Of a stretch of 64,000 bases of DNA, positions 41,034-49,755 are shown one piece after another. Every line of letters begins with the position of its first letter. Positions within the stretch are counted from its first letter, which is position 1. The position numbers and the translations under genes were made by a program. The stretch is taken from contig LR732703.1 of NCBI GenBank assembly GCA_902506565.1, forward strand, positions 3,124,916 through 3,188,915. The letters are read 5' to 3'. The notes beneath the pieces are model-generated. The model saw nothing but the letters and a program-made list of their open reading frames with translations. It searched no databases and was not told the origin of the DNA. The stretch comes from Burkholderiales bacterium 8X (GTDB lineage: Bacteria; Pseudomonadota; Gammaproteobacteria; Burkholderiales; Burkholderiaceae_C).

Positions 41034-42224
41034 ATGCATGAAGTGGAAGACGTGGTGGTGGTCAGCGGCGTTCGCACCGCGATCGGAGGTTTCGGCGGCA
41101 GCCTCAAGGACGTGCCTCCCACCCAGCTGGCCGCGCTGGTCACCCGGGAAGCGCTGGCCCGCGCGAAGGTCGACGGCAAGGATGTCGAGAACGTGGTGTT
41201 CGGGCATGTCATCAACACCGAGCCGCGCGACATGTACATGGCCCGGGTCGCCGCCATCGAAGGCGGCTGCGCCAAGGAAACGCCGGCGCTCACCGTCAAC
41301 CGCCTCTGCGGCTCGGGCTTGCAGGCCATCATCAGCGCGGCGCAAAGCATCCAGCTCGGCGACGCGAAGGTGGCCGTCGGCGGCGGCGCCGAGAGCATGA
41401 GCCGGGCGCCGCTTTCCTCCCTCACCGCGCGCTGGGGCGTCCGAATGGGCGATGCCAAGCTGGTCGACATGATGATCGGCGCCTTGCACGACCCGTTCCA
41501 GAACATCCACATGGGCGTCACCGCCGAGAACGTGGCCAAGCAGTACGGCATCAGCCGCGAGGCGCAGGACCAGACGGCGCTCGAAAGCCACCGGCGCGCG
41601 CAGCAGGCCATCGAGAACGGCTACTTCAAGAGCCAGATCGTTCCGGTCACGATGAAGACCCGCAAGGGCGAGACCCGGTTCGATACCGACGAGCACGTGC
41701 GCCACGACGCCAAGCTCGAGGACATGCAGAAGCTCTCGCCCGCCTTCATCAAGGAGAACGGCACCGTGACCGCGGGCAATGCGTCCGGCATCAACGATGC
41801 GGCCGCGGCGGTGGTGCTGATGTCCGCATCCGAAGCCGAGCGTCGCGGCTTGAAGCCGATGGCCCGGGTGGTGGCGTACGCCTTTGCCGGTGTCGACCCG
41901 GCATACATGGGCATCGGCCCCGTGCCCGCCTCGCGCAAGGCACTCGAGAAAGCCGGCCTCACCGCTTCGCAGATGGACGTGGTGGAAGCCAACGAAGCTT
42001 TTGCGGCGCAGGCCTGCGCCGTCAGCAAGGAACTCGATCTCGACCCGGCCAAGGTTAACCCGAACGGATCGGGCATTTCCCTCGGCCATCCCGTCGGCGC
42101 GACCGGTGCCTTGATCACGGTCAAGGCCTTGTACGAACTCGAACGCATCCAGGGACGCTATGCCCTGGTGACCATGTGCATCGGCGGCGGCCAGGGCATC
42201 GCCTGCATCTTCGAACGGGTGTGA
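41034..42224 (+). CDS. Acetyl-CoA C-acetyltransferase (thiolase)
   Basis: A 396-residue biosynthetic-type thiolase. It has the nucleophilic Cys92 in NRLCGSGLQAI, GGGAESMSRAP, the NEAFAAQ motif, GHPVGATGA with the catalytic His, and a CIGGGQGIA motif with the second Cys. Condenses or splits acetyl-CoA/acetoacetyl-CoA or longer 3-ketoacyl-CoA; BktB and PhaA types cannot be told apart by eye. AAGGAG lies 8 bases before the ATG. It stands alone with no phaC or phaB alongside, and is followed by the tRNA-Lys gene. Confidence 0.94.
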   Translation: MHEVEDVVVVSGVRTAIGGFGGSLKDVPPTQLAALVTREALARAKVDGKDVENVVFGHVINTEPRDMYMARVAAIEGGCAKETPALTVNRLCGSGLQAIISAAQSIQLGDAKVAVGGGAESMSRAPLSSLTARWGVRMGDAKLVDMMIGALHDPFQNIHMGVTAENVAKQYGISREAQDQTALESHRRAQQAIENGYFKSQIVPVTMKTRKGETRFDTDEHVRHDAKLEDMQKLSPAFIKENGTVTAGNASGINDAAAAVVLMSASEAERRGLKPMARVVAYAFAGVDPAYMGIGPVPASRKALEKAGLTASQMDVVEANEAFAAQACAVSKELDLDPAKVNPNGSGISLGHPVGATGALITVKALYELERIQGRYALVTMCIGGGQGIACIFERV

Positions 42225-42233
42225 AGTCGTGGC

Positions 42234-42239
42234 TATAAT
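42234..42239 (+). promoter_or_regulatory. -10 element of the tRNA-Lys promoter
   Basis: A perfect TATAAT, 37 bases before the mature tRNA 5' end, with a weak TTCGAA at 42210-42215 as -35 (18-base spacing). The weak -35 overlaps the end of the thiolase gene. Confidence 0.65.
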
Positions 42240-42275
42240 CTTCGGATTGCCTGAAAAGACAGCGATGTCGATCAG

Positions 42276-42351
42276 GGGCTCTTAGCTCAGTTGGTAGAGC
42301 AGCGGACTCTTAATCCGTAGGTCGAGTGTTCGAGTCACTCAGGGCCCACCA
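42276..42351 (+). tRNA. tRNA-Lys (anticodon CTT)
   Basis: Folds into a full cloverleaf: acceptor GGGCTCT paired with AGGGCCC, D arm TAGCTCAGTTGGTAGAGC, anticodon stem GCGGA/TCCGT with loop CTCTTAA giving CTT, T stem GAGTG/CACTC, and encoded CCA at 42349-42351. It reads AAG codons. An integrase gene begins 85 bases downstream, so the 3' end is a likely attachment site. Confidence 0.95.
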
Positions 42352-42386
42352 GTTTCCTTCCAGATGCGCCGTTCCAGCGGAAAGCA

Positions 42387-42413
42387 CCAACGGACAAAAC
42401 CGTTGGTTTTTTT
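42387..42413 (+). terminator. Rho-independent terminator after tRNA-Lys
   Basis: CCAACGG, a 6-base loop, CCGTTGG, then seven T. Strong intrinsic terminator for the tRNA transcript. Confidence 0.92.
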
Positions 42414-42436
42414 AGCGCGTCTTGGAGTTCACCCGC

Positions 42437-43336
42437 ATGGATAGCCTTTCGTTCCGCGACCTCGCGATAGGGGTTTGCGCCGCCTATTCAGGCCGCGACC
42501 CTTCTTTCCGCACCCGCTTGAGTTTCTGGATCGACGTCTTCGGCGATCGAGCAATCACCTCCATCAACACTGACGACGTCGAAGATGGCATCGATGCGCT
42601 TGTTCGTCGGGGGAAGTTGCACCACTATCCAAGTGGCAGAAAAGATCGTCTAGATACTGGCACGCTGATGACCGGGCGCGAGCTCGCTCCCTCGACGATC
42701 AACAGGCACATCGCCGCTCTCGGCACTTTCTTCAAGGAGCTTAAGAGGCGTAGGCGTTTGCCGAGAGGCTTTGTCTCCCCAATGCGCGGGGTCTCTCGCC
42801 AGGCCGAAAGTGCGGGGCGCGTTGTTTCAGTGACTGTTGAGGACGTTCGTCGTTTGGTGGCAACATGTCGTCTCTCACGGAACGCTAAGTTAGCGGCGAT
42901 TACCGCTATGGCCTGCACAACAGGCCTCCGCCTCGGAGCTTTGCAAGAGCTTCGCTGGAACCACGTCAATCTCGCCGAGAGGTTTTGCGACGTTGCTCGT
43001 ACTAAGAACGGAGCACCCACTCGAGCACGTTTTCCTGAGTGGGTGGCAGAAGAGCTTCGACGCATCCGCCCAGAGGTTGGCGAGGGAAGCATTCCAGTAT
43101 TTGGTCGGAAGCAGTTTCGAAGAGCCTGGCAGCGCGCGCTGGCTGATGCCGGTCTCCCAGACTCTTGGACGTTTCATCACTGCAGACATATTGCCGCTTC
43201 GATCTTGGCGCAGTCAGGCGCGAACCTTCCTACGATCATGCAGGCGCTTAACCACAAGACGGCATCGATGGCGCTCCGCTACAGCCATCTGAATACTTCC
43301 GCGCTTGAGCAGGCGATTACAAGCGCTTGGAACTGA
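42437..43336 (+). CDS. int: Tyrosine recombinase/integrase
   Basis: A 299-residue site-specific recombinase. The N-terminal SAM-like core-binding region runs to about 120. The catalytic domain shows Arg-I in TTGLRLGALQELRW, the HxxR box HHCRHIAAS, a following His in LNHKTASMALRYSH, and the nucleophilic Tyr in that same segment. The ATG at 42437 is preceded by GGAG; a TTG at 42422 is an alternative. It is adjacent to tRNA-Lys in tandem orientation, the usual setting for an element integrated at a tRNA 3' end. Codon use and GC drop from here onward. Confidence 0.93.
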   Translation: MDSLSFRDLAIGVCAAYSGRDPSFRTRLSFWIDVFGDRAITSINTDDVEDGIDALVRRGKLHHYPSGRKDRLDTGTLMTGRELAPSTINRHIAALGTFFKELKRRRRLPRGFVSPMRGVSRQAESAGRVVSVTVEDVRRLVATCRLSRNAKLAAITAMACTTGLRLGALQELRWNHVNLAERFCDVARTKNGAPTRARFPEWVAEELRRIRPEVGEGSIPVFGRKQFRRAWQRALADAGLPDSWTFHHCRHIAASILAQSGANLPTIMQALNHKTASMALRYSHLNTSALEQAITSAWN

Positions 43337-43443
43337 GGCGCTGCATTATACGCATGGGGCTTTTCACAGATCTGTGTTCGCATCTACCCTGCGGGCACTT
43401 AGTAAACTTCTTGAAGCTGAACTAACAGCTTCTAGGAACCAAC

Positions 43444-43878
43444 ATGATCACTTGCATCGATCGAGACAGATTTGTGCCGTCCTACGTGCTAATTGAACAA
43501 CCCAGTCTGCGCAAAGCGGTCGACGCGAAACGTCGATTCGGGGAGCGCCTCTGGCGCGGCATAGCGTCCGTGCAGAACATCTTCAACACGATCATTAGCC
43601 TTGTTCTGGAACTCACTGGGCTAATGCTCCATGAGCTCCATCGCTACCGATGGTTCATCGATCAACTTTGGCCACTTGGTCCTGCGCCGGGGGACGACAA
43701 GAAGGCGTTGTACAAGAAGCAATTTAGCTTCATAGCGCTTCCAGCTGCTTGTATGCGCAATCTGCGGAGTCGCATGAGAGAGGCCGGAGTTTTCTCAAAT
43801 GTTACTGTGAACGATCTTCATCGACCAGGGGTGCGCAGCATGCTGAAAGCGGCTATCTACGAGTCCGCACTCGCATAG
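43444..43878 (+). CDS. Hypothetical protein of integrated element
   Basis: A 144-residue ORF with low GC compared with flanking chromosome. There is a hydrophobic stretch near 45-63 (NIFNTIISLVLELTGLML) that could be a membrane helix or a buried helix, surrounded by basic residues. No family recognised. It lies between the integrase and other small element genes in the same direction. Confidence 0.5.
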   Translation: MITCIDRDRFVPSYVLIEQPSLRKAVDAKRRFGERLWRGIASVQNIFNTIISLVLELTGLMLHELHRYRWFIDQLWPLGPAPGDDKKALYKKQFSFIALPAACMRNLRSRMREAGVFSNVTVNDLHRPGVRSMLKAAIYESALA

Positions 43879-43914
43879 CGTCTAAATCGTCGGTTTTGCT
43901 TTGAAAAGCCGACG

Positions 43915-44283
43915 ATGGTCGGCCGAAGAGGGTGGATCCTCGTAGTCTCTGGAGTACACCGCTGGAACGGTGCCCTTTTAAGAGTACTAACAAGCCCTCA
44001 GGAGCTTAAATTGAATGATCTCGCGACTGCAGTTCCGACCGAACTACTTGCCCGACTTTGGCGTGTTAGTAGCTACCGGGCTTCTCATCAGTGGTGTGAA
44101 CAGATCTTTGATAAACCGAACTCCCTAAATTGGTTTATGCGCCAACATGCCGCGTCGCTCCAAGAATCTGGAGCTGTTCGGAAAATGAACGGAGAGCGCT
44201 TCATAGACGCGGAGTTGTTTCCTGCACACGTAGCGAAATTACTCGGACTTGGGGAGTTAGCGACGCGATCGGAGAGTGCTTGA
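43915..44283 (+). CDS. Hypothetical protein of integrated element
   Basis: A 122-residue ORF; the most gene-like part starts at LKLNDLATAVPTELLARLWR and carries CEQIFDKPNSLNWFMRQHAASL, so the true start may be the internal TTG near 44010. Ends 1 base before the next gene, suggesting co-expression with the HTH protein that follows. Possibly DNA-binding, but no known motif is clear. Confidence 0.5.
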   Translation: MVGRRGWILVVSGVHRWNGALLRVLTSPQELKLNDLATAVPTELLARLWRVSSYRASHQWCEQIFDKPNSLNWFMRQHAASLQESGAVRKMNGERFIDAELFPAHVAKLLGLGELATRSESA

Positions 44284-44284
44284 C

Positions 44285-44611
44285 ATGAGCAAGAAGGCTT
44301 ACAGGCAAACGCTGCCGGAAACGCTCTGCGAAATTGCTCTGATCGATGGGAGGGCTGCCGCTGCCGTTGGGAGCGTGTCCCTGTCTTATTGGCTCCGATT
44401 AGTACGAGACGGAGTGGCTCCAGGCCCAGCCCTGCGACGGCATAAGTGCACAAGGTGGCGAGTAACTGATGTACGCGATTTTTGGCTGAAACTTTCAATC
44501 GAGATTCGGCCAGCGCAAAACAAAAAGGCACCTGCCAAAGCTAAGACTAGTAGCCCACAAGTGCGCTGGACTGTTCTGAAAACAACAAGTTCCAAGCAAA
44601 AAACTTTGTGA
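44285..44611 (+). CDS. Small AlpA/excisionase-like DNA-binding protein
   Basis: A 108-residue basic protein. VGSVSLSYWLRLVRDGVAPG then RWRVTDVRDFWLK resembles the winged helix-turn-helix of AlpA/MerR-like excisionase and regulator proteins of phages. The C-terminus is Lys/Ser/Thr-rich. Tight spacing with the previous ORF suggests an operon. A recombination directionality or regulatory role is inferred. Confidence 0.6.
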   Translation: MSKKAYRQTLPETLCEIALIDGRAAAAVGSVSLSYWLRLVRDGVAPGPALRRHKCTRWRVTDVRDFWLKLSIEIRPAQNKKAPAKAKTSSPQVRWTVLKTTSSKQKTL

Positions 44612-44833
44612 CTTGATAGCGGGGACGGTGCCCTAGGCATCGCGGGTCGGCACATAAAACCGACTACCAAGCCGCTCTATAGGCGGTAGGTGAAATCGTT
44701 GCCCCATTTCAGCATCACAGCTGCAGATTGCAAATAGCCACTCTGTAGATCTTCCCACGGGGCAGGCTTCATAACTTGCCCTGTGGGTAGCTGGACACAA
44801 GAACCTCGAATCAACCTCGCCGAAAGTTTTTCT

Positions 44834-45969
44834 ATGGCCAGCGATTGGATCAAGATGCGAGTCAACCTGCCCTCCCATCCGCAAACAATGCGAATTGCGG
44901 AGCGCCTCCTGGCATCGCCTGCATTCCTAAAATGGTCAGGATTGCCGAGCAGCGCCAAGAGCAAACCGCATCGGCAATCTGCATCGCGGATTACTCGTTT
45001 CATAGTTGTAACCGCCTTGCTGAAATTTTGGGGTACGCAAACGAACACGCAAGAGGCGAATTTATTCCATTGGTGTTGCCTGAAGAAATTGATGAAATCG
45101 CGGGTGTTCCTGGGTTCGCCAACGCGGTAGCAGCTTCGGAATGGGCATGCTTCGATTTGGAGAAGGGTGGCGTAACGATGCCCAACTTTCAGGAACATAA
45201 CACGAGTGCCAAAGAGCGCATGAGCGCCGGAGCAGAGCGCCAGCGACAATTCCGGGTGCGCAAAAAGGAAACTCAGCTCCAACGAAACAGTCAGCCCGCG
45301 GAGCACGATTTTCGGCCCCTCGTTACGAACCCCGAGGCGGCGGGCGACGTAGTGCGTGACGTTACGCGTGACGTTACGCGTGACGTTACGTGCGATGGTA
45401 GGAGTGACGTCTCCCTTGGCTCTGCAGTCAATGTGCTGCGTGACGTCACCGTAGTGATAAGAGAAGAGAAGACTACAGAAGAAGAAAGAACATCACCGCC
45501 GCTTGCGGCTGCTTCCGCGTCCGACGCTGGCACAGCGAGCCTTGCCTTAAAGGCCTCCGCAGACCGAACAAAGAAGAGCGCTCCGAAAGAGCACCCCCAG
45601 TTTCAGCAAGCTTGGCTGGCTTACCCCAAAGAAGCGCACGATAACCGTCGCGATGCATCGAGGGCGTTCACCGCACGGATGAAGGCGGGCGTTTGCCTCC
45701 AGGAAGTCTTGGACGGAATTGATCGTTACCGCGCCTTCCTAGCGGTAAACCCAGGTCGACCGGTGATGAATGCAGCTAAGTTCTTTGGACCGTCCGAGCA
45801 CTTCAAGAACGATTACATTCCGGCTCCGACTCGGAGCGGGTTGCCATCTCCTCCTCACCCAACTTTCACTGAGCAAGCAGCGGACGCAGGTCGTTTCCTT
45901 AAGAGCTTGATGGAGGGTCATAGTGAAAGCTTCGACACTATTGACGTCCAAGCACGACGGTTGGATTGA
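44834..45969 (+). pseudogene. Frameshifted phage replication-type protein
   Basis: The 5' frame begins MASDWIKMRVNLPSHPQTMR and continues to RITRFIVVTALLKFWG. The other frame goes on with YANEHARGEFIPL, GVPGFANAVAASEWACF and a basic, repetitive middle. The switch falls at GGGG 45030-45033; one more G would join FWG to YANEHARG and give about 378 residues. The DWIKMR start and GVPGF region are typical of phage replication/primosome-loading proteins in similar elements. It is probably inactive unless programmed frameshifting or a sequencing error is involved. The stop overlaps the next gene. Confidence 0.7.
45354..45389. repeat. Three 12-bp tandem repeats
   Basis: Three exact copies of GCGTGACGTTAC encode the RDVTRDVTRDVT run in the replication-type protein. 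Two further partial GTGACGT copies follow at about 45404 and 45444. The reading frame is kept. Confidence 0.9.
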
Positions 45970-46573
45970 ACCCGCAGAACCCCCACTCGCTGGCTCGATC
46001 GTTGCCGAGGTTCTGTACACCTTACAGATTCAGTTTGGCGCTCGCCGGTTTGCGGACTTGCTCGCTGGCGAGCCAATTGAAAAAGTCATCGAGGTGTGGG
46101 CCCGATATCTTGGCGGCATGCGCCGTGAGGAACTATCTCGCGGGCTTCAGAACACAGCTCGACAGCGCTACGTGCCAACGCTTGGTGAGTTTGCAGTGCT
46201 CTGCCGGCCTTGCCTTGACCCAGAATATGCTTGGGTCGAAGCGCAGGCGGGGCTCGCCGAGCGTGCGCAAGGCCGTACGGGCGAATGGACGCATCCTGCG
46301 GTATGGCGAGCTGCAACGTCGATGTGGCAGGAGATCACCACAGGCGACCAAAGGCGCCATCGGGTTCACTGGAGTTTTAGGCTCCGCAGGGAATTGGCAC
46401 AAGGGTGGGGCGAACCTGTGCCTTCTCCGCTACACGTGCTTGAAGCTCCCGCAGAGCAATCGTTCTCGCTGCCTGGATCACCTCCTCATCTCGCTGCAAA
46501 AGAGGTTCTCAAGCGCCTCAAAGAGGAGGACGCAAGGAAGAGCTGTGCCTACGCTAACGGGGTGCGCCTTTGA
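45923..46573 (+). CDS. Hypothetical protein, possible phage replication partner
   Basis: A 216-residue ORF overlapping the end of the previous gene by 47 bases. No signal or membrane helix. Features include VLYTLQIQFGARRFADLLAG, MRREELSRGLQNTARQRYVP and TLGEFAVLCRP, reminiscent of phage lambda-P-like or related replication partner proteins, but I cannot assign it firmly. Position behind the replication-type gene supports that role. Confidence 0.6.
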   Translation: MKASTLLTSKHDGWIEPAEPPLAGSIVAEVLYTLQIQFGARRFADLLAGEPIEKVIEVWARYLGGMRREELSRGLQNTARQRYVPTLGEFAVLCRPCLDPEYAWVEAQAGLAERAQGRTGEWTHPAVWRAATSMWQEITTGDQRRHRVHWSFRLRRELAQGWGEPVPSPLHVLEAPAEQSFSLPGSPPHLAAKEVLKRLKEEDARKSCAYANGVRL

Positions 46574-46615
46574 GCGCATGGTTTCTTATGCATCCACCAA
46601 GGTTTCAAATGCCTC

Positions 46616-47059
46616 GTGAAAACAGCTGCCTCAGAAAAGCATCCCTTGAAAACCCTGCCACTTATAACTGATGGCTCGTCTCAAGCTTTGTGCACTGCCT
46701 CGGCCGATGAAATCACCGTGTCATTCCTCGCCTCGCTGGGCCTTGCATGCGAGTTGCCGTTGAACGCCATCGGCGCTTACGCGGGTGCGCTCACAGAAAT
46801 TTTTCGCACCTGCTTGTTAGCTTTGGTGGCGGCTGCTTGTGGGCGACTGAACCGCTGGCTCTGTGGTCAATCAACAGGCGATTCGCTGAGTGCGGCGTGC
46901 AAGGCTGCGCTAAGGGGGCTTAGGTCTTCGGGGCCAAGGCAGATCCGCAATGTCTGCATTTCAAGGCATCTTTACGGACCACCTCACGGCACGCGAAACA
47001 CCTTGTGTGCGTTTCAGGGGATTCGTCGCTCTGCTTCCTCATGCACGCCACAACAATGA
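46616..47059 (+). CDS. Doubtful hypothetical ORF
   Basis: A 147-residue ORF whose first 95 residues (KTAASEKHPLKTLPLITDGS, then an Ala/Leu-rich middle) could be coding. The remainder overlaps antisense to a well-supported zinc-ribbon gene. The start is an unusual codon (no ATG at 46616). Retained only as a possibility because the interval would otherwise be empty. Confidence 0.25.
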   Translation: MKTAASEKHPLKTLPLITDGSSQALCTASADEITVSFLASLGLACELPLNAIGAYAGALTEIFRTCLLALVAAACGRLNRWLCGQSTGDSLSAACKAALRGLRSSGPRQIRNVCISRHLYGPPHGTRNTLCAFQGIRRSASSCTPQQ

Positions 47060-47180
47060 GCATCAAAAGCGGCGACAGCAAGAGAGCTCCGAAGAACCAG
47101 CCTATGCCGCTACGATGCTTTGTATTGGCAACAACGCCTACTATGATGGCTCCAAAGACCCAGAAGACGATGTATTCCAT
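46920..47180 (-). CDS. Small membrane protein with C-terminal zinc ribbon
   Basis: An 86-residue protein on the opposite strand to its neighbours. Two hydrophobic segments, VFWVFGAIIVGVVAN and WFFGALLLSPLLMLIVVACM, are followed by a CFAC-x12-CRHCG zinc ribbon close to the C-terminus. This layout (short membrane part plus ribbon) is common in small bacterial proteins of unknown function. The inner ATG at 47178-47180 gives the natural start MEYIVFW. Low GC and inverted direction suggest it is a separate cargo gene of the element. Confidence 0.8.
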   Translation of the reverse strand: MEYIVFWVFGAIIVGVVANTKHRSGIGWFFGALLLSPLLMLIVVACMRKQSDESPETHTRCFACREVVRKDALKCRHCGSALAPKT

Positions 47181-47262
47181 GAGCTGAGTTCCGCCGTGAG
47201 TTTGAAGCACCGATCTTACGCATTGGCTTCTTCGCTAGCCTGTCGGCCTGTAGTGAAGCTGT

Positions 47263-47691
47263 ATGCGTCATGAACTTATTCCGTCCGAGCGCGACTGGTG
47301 GACCGAGGCGGAGAGCGCTTGTTGGGACGGCCATGACGTTGAAGTTGCTTGGGATGCTCCGTTCGCTTGTAAGTCATGCTGTGGAACGACTCACACACTT
47401 CCTGTTCACGCCTTTGAGCAACGGTTGATTGATTGGGACGCCTACATTTGCGAAAAAGGCATGATCGCAGCGCTTGCTCTTGAGCAAAGCTGTGACGCCG
47501 CCGGTGTTCTATCGCCGACCGCTAAGCGCCTTATAAATTGTCCGTTGGAAGGTTCTCAGGCTCTTAGAAGTTTGTTGCTGGAGGCTCCTCCTTCTGTAAC
47601 ATGTCAGCTTGCGCCAATCTGGTGCTGGATCGTACGAATCGAGAGAGCTCGCCGAACTGGTTCGCCAGTATGGCGACCCGAAGGGGTATGA
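47263..47691 (+). CDS. Hypothetical protein
   Basis: A 142-residue ORF with a Trp/Cys-rich first half (SERDWWTEAESACWDGHDVE, FACKSCCGTTHTLPVHAFEQ), where CKSCC could bind metal. The last 30 residues compete with an overlapping ORF starting at 47601. No family recognised. Confidence 0.45.
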   Translation: MRHELIPSERDWWTEAESACWDGHDVEVAWDAPFACKSCCGTTHTLPVHAFEQRLIDWDAYICEKGMIAALALEQSCDAAGVLSPTAKRLINCPLEGSQALRSLLLEAPPSVTCQLAPIWCWIVRIERARRTGSPVWRPEGV

Positions 47692-48330
47692 AACTAGGTA
47701 TGGACCGGTTTGCGCGTTTGCTCATCCGCCAATCATCCAGCTCGACGGCGCATGCGAAAGGCCTTCGGAGCGAAACTGCGGATCATGTTCGACCAGAATT
47801 CGAAGGGATGTTGCCAACCGATCCGGCGCGAATGGGCCGACTACTTGAAATGCACATCTGCGGTCATGAAGGTGGCCGCGCCGCTCGATTTCAGCTTGTT
47901 AATGAGTCGGGTCAGAGATCGATCATCAGCTTCCAGTGGAGCACCATAGGTGAACTTGAATCCGGTTACAGCCTGCCAGGAAGCGTCGAAGTCTTATCTT
48001 GGTCTCAAGTTCTGGAGAGATGGTCCGACATCGGACCCCATTGCGTTCTTCCAAATCGGTGATCTTGTTGTTCCAGCATCGGATTCGAAGTCCGCTGCTT
48101 TTGGCGGCAAACTGCTCCCAGGGAAGCTATTAGCCGCTCTAGATGGACTTGCGCGCGCAGCGGCCATGGTTGGGAAGCAGCGCTTGGCCACCTGCGGAAG
48201 TCTACGGTGGCGTCACTGTCCGCAACCGCTGCAGAGCGGACGTTGGATGCCGCCAAGCGAACGGCAGGCCAGGGCCCGGAAGCGACCAAGAGCAAAGTGT
48301 CGATCCTTTAACTTCGCAAAGGAGATCGAC
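47692..48330. other. Unassigned stretch upstream of the second recombinase
   Basis: Several overlapping ORFs run through here on the plus strand (for instance 47601-48062, 153 residues, and a long frame from 47950 that continues into the recombinase). None has a clear ribosome site or recognised motif. It may hold broken coding remnants. The last 14 bases carry AAAGGAG, the ribosome site for the recombinase at 48331. Confidence 0.4.
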
Positions 48331-48954
48331 ATGGAAACGCCGATCGTCAAAGGTTCTCGGACGCCTTGGAACAAAGAGAAGCTTGTCGGGCAAAAGCGGC
48401 CTTTCAAGCTTAAAGAGATCTGGGCGATTCGGGTCCGGCTGCAGCTGTCCGGCCGAACGCGCGAACTGGCGCTATTCAACCTTGGCATTGACAGCAAGCT
48501 GCGAGCCTGCGACCTAGTCAAGCTACACGTTCGAGATGTTGCTACCGGTCATCGCGCGGCGGCTCGTGCCCACGTGGTCCAGCAAAAGACCGGCCGTCCG
48601 GTCCTATTTGAACTGACTGAGCCAACACGAGAAGCCGTGGGTGCATGGATCGAAAAGGCACAGCTGCGGGCTGAAGACTTCCTTTTTCCGAGTCGCGTCA
48701 CTGCCTCGCCTCATCTCGGAACCAGGCAGTACGCAAGGATCGTCGATGGCTGGGTCACGGAAATCGGCCTGGATCCTGCAGCGTATGGAACCCATTCCAT
48801 GCGCCGGACCAAAGCGTCACTGGTCTATCGCCGCACCCAGAACCTGCGCGCCGTACAGCTGTTGCTCGGTCACACCAAGCTGGAAAGCACGGTGCGTTAT
48901 CTGGGCATCGAGGTCGAAGACGCCCTAGAGATGGCTGAGCAAACCGACGCCTGA
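48331..48954 (+). CDS. Short tyrosine recombinase (XerD-like), stand-alone catalytic domain
   Basis: A 207-residue recombinase made mostly of the catalytic domain. It has Arg in SKLRACDLVKLHVRDV, Lys-bearing QQKTGRPVLFELTE, HSMRRTKASLVYRR for HxxR, LLGHTKLESTVRYLG for the second His and the Tyr nucleophile. It lacks most of a core-binding domain. Similar small integrases are scattered in proteobacterial genomes, often in cassettes or islands. AAAGGAG lies 7 bases before the ATG at 48331, so the longer in-frame version from 47950 is rejected. Confidence 0.9.
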   Translation: METPIVKGSRTPWNKEKLVGQKRPFKLKEIWAIRVRLQLSGRTRELALFNLGIDSKLRACDLVKLHVRDVATGHRAAARAHVVQQKTGRPVLFELTEPTREAVGAWIEKAQLRAEDFLFPSRVTASPHLGTRQYARIVDGWVTEIGLDPAAYGTHSMRRTKASLVYRRTQNLRAVQLLLGHTKLESTVRYLGIEVEDALEMAEQTDA

Positions 48955-48965
48955 TGCCTTGTTCA

Positions 48966-48990
48966 TGGACGCCCGTTTTACGAGCGTCCA
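48966..48990. terminator. Hairpin after the recombinase gene
   Basis: TGGACGC, an 11-base loop, GCGTCCA. No T tract follows, so it is a weak terminator candidate or a recombination-related fold. Confidence 0.45.
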
Positions 48991-49003
48991 CGGCAAGGCA
49001 GAA

Positions 49004-49014
49004 TTCGGCCAGAA
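49004..49014. repeat. TTCGGCCAGAA dispersed repeat (copy 1 of 3)
   Basis: The same 11 bases recur at 49499-49509 and 49801-49811, each time just after the end of a gene and followed by a loosely similar (GCTGAC/CCGAAC/TCTGAC) stretch. The spacing suggests a mobile or cassette-border sequence. Function unknown. Confidence 0.7.
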
Positions 49015-49029
49015 GCTGACAATCGCACC

Positions 49030-49491
49030 ATGACTAAAGTCGAGAAGCTGTGCGCCGCTTATGAACAGTTTGGCCTGTCCTTAAAGGGAATGCACGCTGA
49101 CGTCCCTGAGGCCGTGATACGTATGTGCTCCGAGGTCCGAGGCTTTGTCGAGGCAGCGCGAGAGCGAACACCAAAGCCGAAGTCTTCGCAAATTGCTGCT
49201 GGCCTTGAGCAGGGCTGGCGGGAGATGCTCGATCTGCTCTCGGCTGTTTCGAAAGAAAGACGCCGCGCTGTTGCTGATGCTTGGTTCGCTGCTTGCGAGC
49301 ATGCGTACCCGGAGTTTCTAAGCGCTGATTCAGCGCGACGTGCGCGGGTGCTTGAGCGCGGAAAGATTCGCACTGAAGGTGAGTTCTATCGTGTCCGGTA
49401 TGAAGTCGATGTGCTCGAAGGCCAGCCCGACAAGAAATCCGAACCTCACCGGCTTTATGCCTTGATCGATGCTTTCGAGCGGTGTCAGTAA
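49030..49491 (+). CDS. Hypothetical protein
   Basis: A 153-residue soluble, mostly helical protein (KVEKLCAAYEQFGLSLKGMH, SKERRRAVADAWFAACEHAY). No motif recognised. It is flanked by the TTCGGCCAGAA repeat on both sides, like a cassette, downstream of the short recombinase. Confidence 0.55.
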   Translation: MTKVEKLCAAYEQFGLSLKGMHADVPEAVIRMCSEVRGFVEAARERTPKPKSSQIAAGLEQGWREMLDLLSAVSKERRRAVADAWFAACEHAYPEFLSADSARRARVLERGKIRTEGEFYRVRYEVDVLEGQPDKKSEPHRLYALIDAFERCQ

Positions 49492-49498
49492 CACCGCT

Positions 49499-49509
49499 TT
49501 CGGCCAGAA
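49499..49509. repeat. TTCGGCCAGAA dispersed repeat (copy 2 of 3)
   Basis: Begins 7 bases after the stop of the preceding gene and is followed by ACCGAACACGC. See copy 1. Confidence 0.7.
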
Positions 49510-49530
49510 CCGAACACGCACTGGAGCAAC

Positions 49531-49755
49531 ATGACCAATGAAAAACGCAGGCGCTTGTGGCTGGTAGGGCTTCTCGTCGCGTTTTGCGTGTTGAACTGGC
49601 TGGCTTGGCGGTTTGGCGGCATGCCGCACTTGCGGGAGCAAAAATGCCGAAAGACGTGCGCCGTTGTTCAGCAGCACGGCTCCCTGGTCTACCGCGGGCC
49701 TGCCACTCCGAAGGATGGCTATAAGGACTTACATAGCGAATGTGAATGCGACTGA
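49531..49755 (+). CDS. Small membrane-anchored hypothetical protein
   Basis: A 74-residue protein with one N-terminal membrane helix (LWLVGLLVAFCVLNWLAW) after a basic start, then a Cys-containing outer segment (CRKTCAVVQQ, SECECD at the end). The orientation rule suggests the Cys-rich part is periplasmic. Family not recognised. It lies between copies 2 and 3 of the 11-base repeat. Confidence 0.6.
   Translation: MTNEKRRRLWLVGLLVAFCVLNWLAWRFGGMPHLREQKCRKTCAVVQQHGSLVYRGPATPKDGYKDLHSECECD

Noticed and set aside
44633..44884. Minus-strand ORF of 83 codons
   Set aside because: No ribosome site or family, and it overlaps the start of the replication-type gene.
47950..48330. N-terminal extension of the short recombinase
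   Set aside because: The clear AAAGGAG and ATG at 48331 and loss of family-like sequence upstream favour the shorter protein.
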